This document shows, piece after piece, positions 63,876-64,000 of a DNA stretch of 64,000 nucleotides (positions are counted from its first letter, which is position 1; every line of letters starts with the position of its first letter). The translations under genes were made by a program, and so were the position numbers. The DNA comes from Micromussa lordhowensis (lineage: Eukaryota > Cnidaria > Anthozoa > Scleractinia > Lobophylliidae): contig OZ026600.1 of NCBI GenBank assembly GCA_964020085.1, positions 580,701-644,700 on the forward strand. The letters are read 5' to 3'. A model generated the notes under the pieces. The model was not told the origin of the DNA, made no database searches, and saw only the letters and a program-made list of their open reading frames with translations.

Positions 63876-64000
63876 GCCGCTGACTAACTGTTGATTTTCA
63901 ATTGGATCACAGGCTCAAGCCAGGTTTACTTGTTGTTTCAGGGCCAGGTTGTTCAGAAGCTGGTTAACACTAACCCAGGATTAAAAGTTAACTGAATGAT

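Larger units (their letters stand above)
63050..64000 (+). other. RALGAPA intron sequence to the window end
   Basis: The interval begins at the donor after residue 209 and runs to the edge. It contains the hairpin MITE 63467-63627 and the hairpin 63792-63875. A short CCCTAACCCTAAG run at about 63697 looks telomere-like but is only two units. The open frame near 63230-63378 is discussed with the gene. Confidence 0.5.

Overview
The window is animal nuclear DNA, most likely from an anthozoan cnidarian and probably a stony coral. The genes are split by GT-AG introns, the DNA is AT-rich, and it is littered with short hairpin transposons, tRNA-derived SINEs and a decayed non-LTR retrotransposon. 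The coral assignment is inferred from the PAN/EGF secreted gene and the repeat style, not from a database match. None of the genes is prokaryotic in structure.

Layout. Positions 1-12,800 hold a tandem duplication of a head-to-head gene pair: a minus-strand secreted PAN-EGF gene facing a plus-strand lipocalin gene. The right unit is complete (PAN-EGF 4,999-8,266; lipocalin 10,691-12,799). The left unit keeps a nearly identical PAN exon (962-1,312; the rest lies off the left edge), but its lipocalin is reduced to promoter and intron remnants broken by a LINE. A tandem tRNA-Thr-derived SINE lies at about 13.56-14.04 kb. Positions 16,893-45,952 are one 29-kb minus-strand gene for a MARK/Par-1 kinase, for which I reconstruct 19 coding exons (774 aa). 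XRCC3 (50,631-54,330, plus, 7 exons, 339 aa) and RCC1 (56,960-60,122, minus, 4 exons, 434 aa) converge on each other. RCC1 is divergent from RALGAPA (60,609 to beyond the right edge, plus), with only 486 bp between the two start codons.

In every reconstructed gene the exon phases agree across all junctions and the reading frame stays open, so I trust the exon coordinates, although UTR ends are not resolved. The four conserved genes are housekeeping or regulatory: microtubule/polarity kinase, homologous-recombination protein, Ran exchange factor and Ral GTPase-activating subunit. Nothing shows that they act in one pathway. I found no self-contained undescribed system. The most novel parts are the duplicated PAN-EGF/lipocalin pair, the uncharacterised six-cysteine C-terminal domain of the PAN-EGF protein, and several hairpin elements whose insertion can be read directly because the paralogous unit keeps the empty site.
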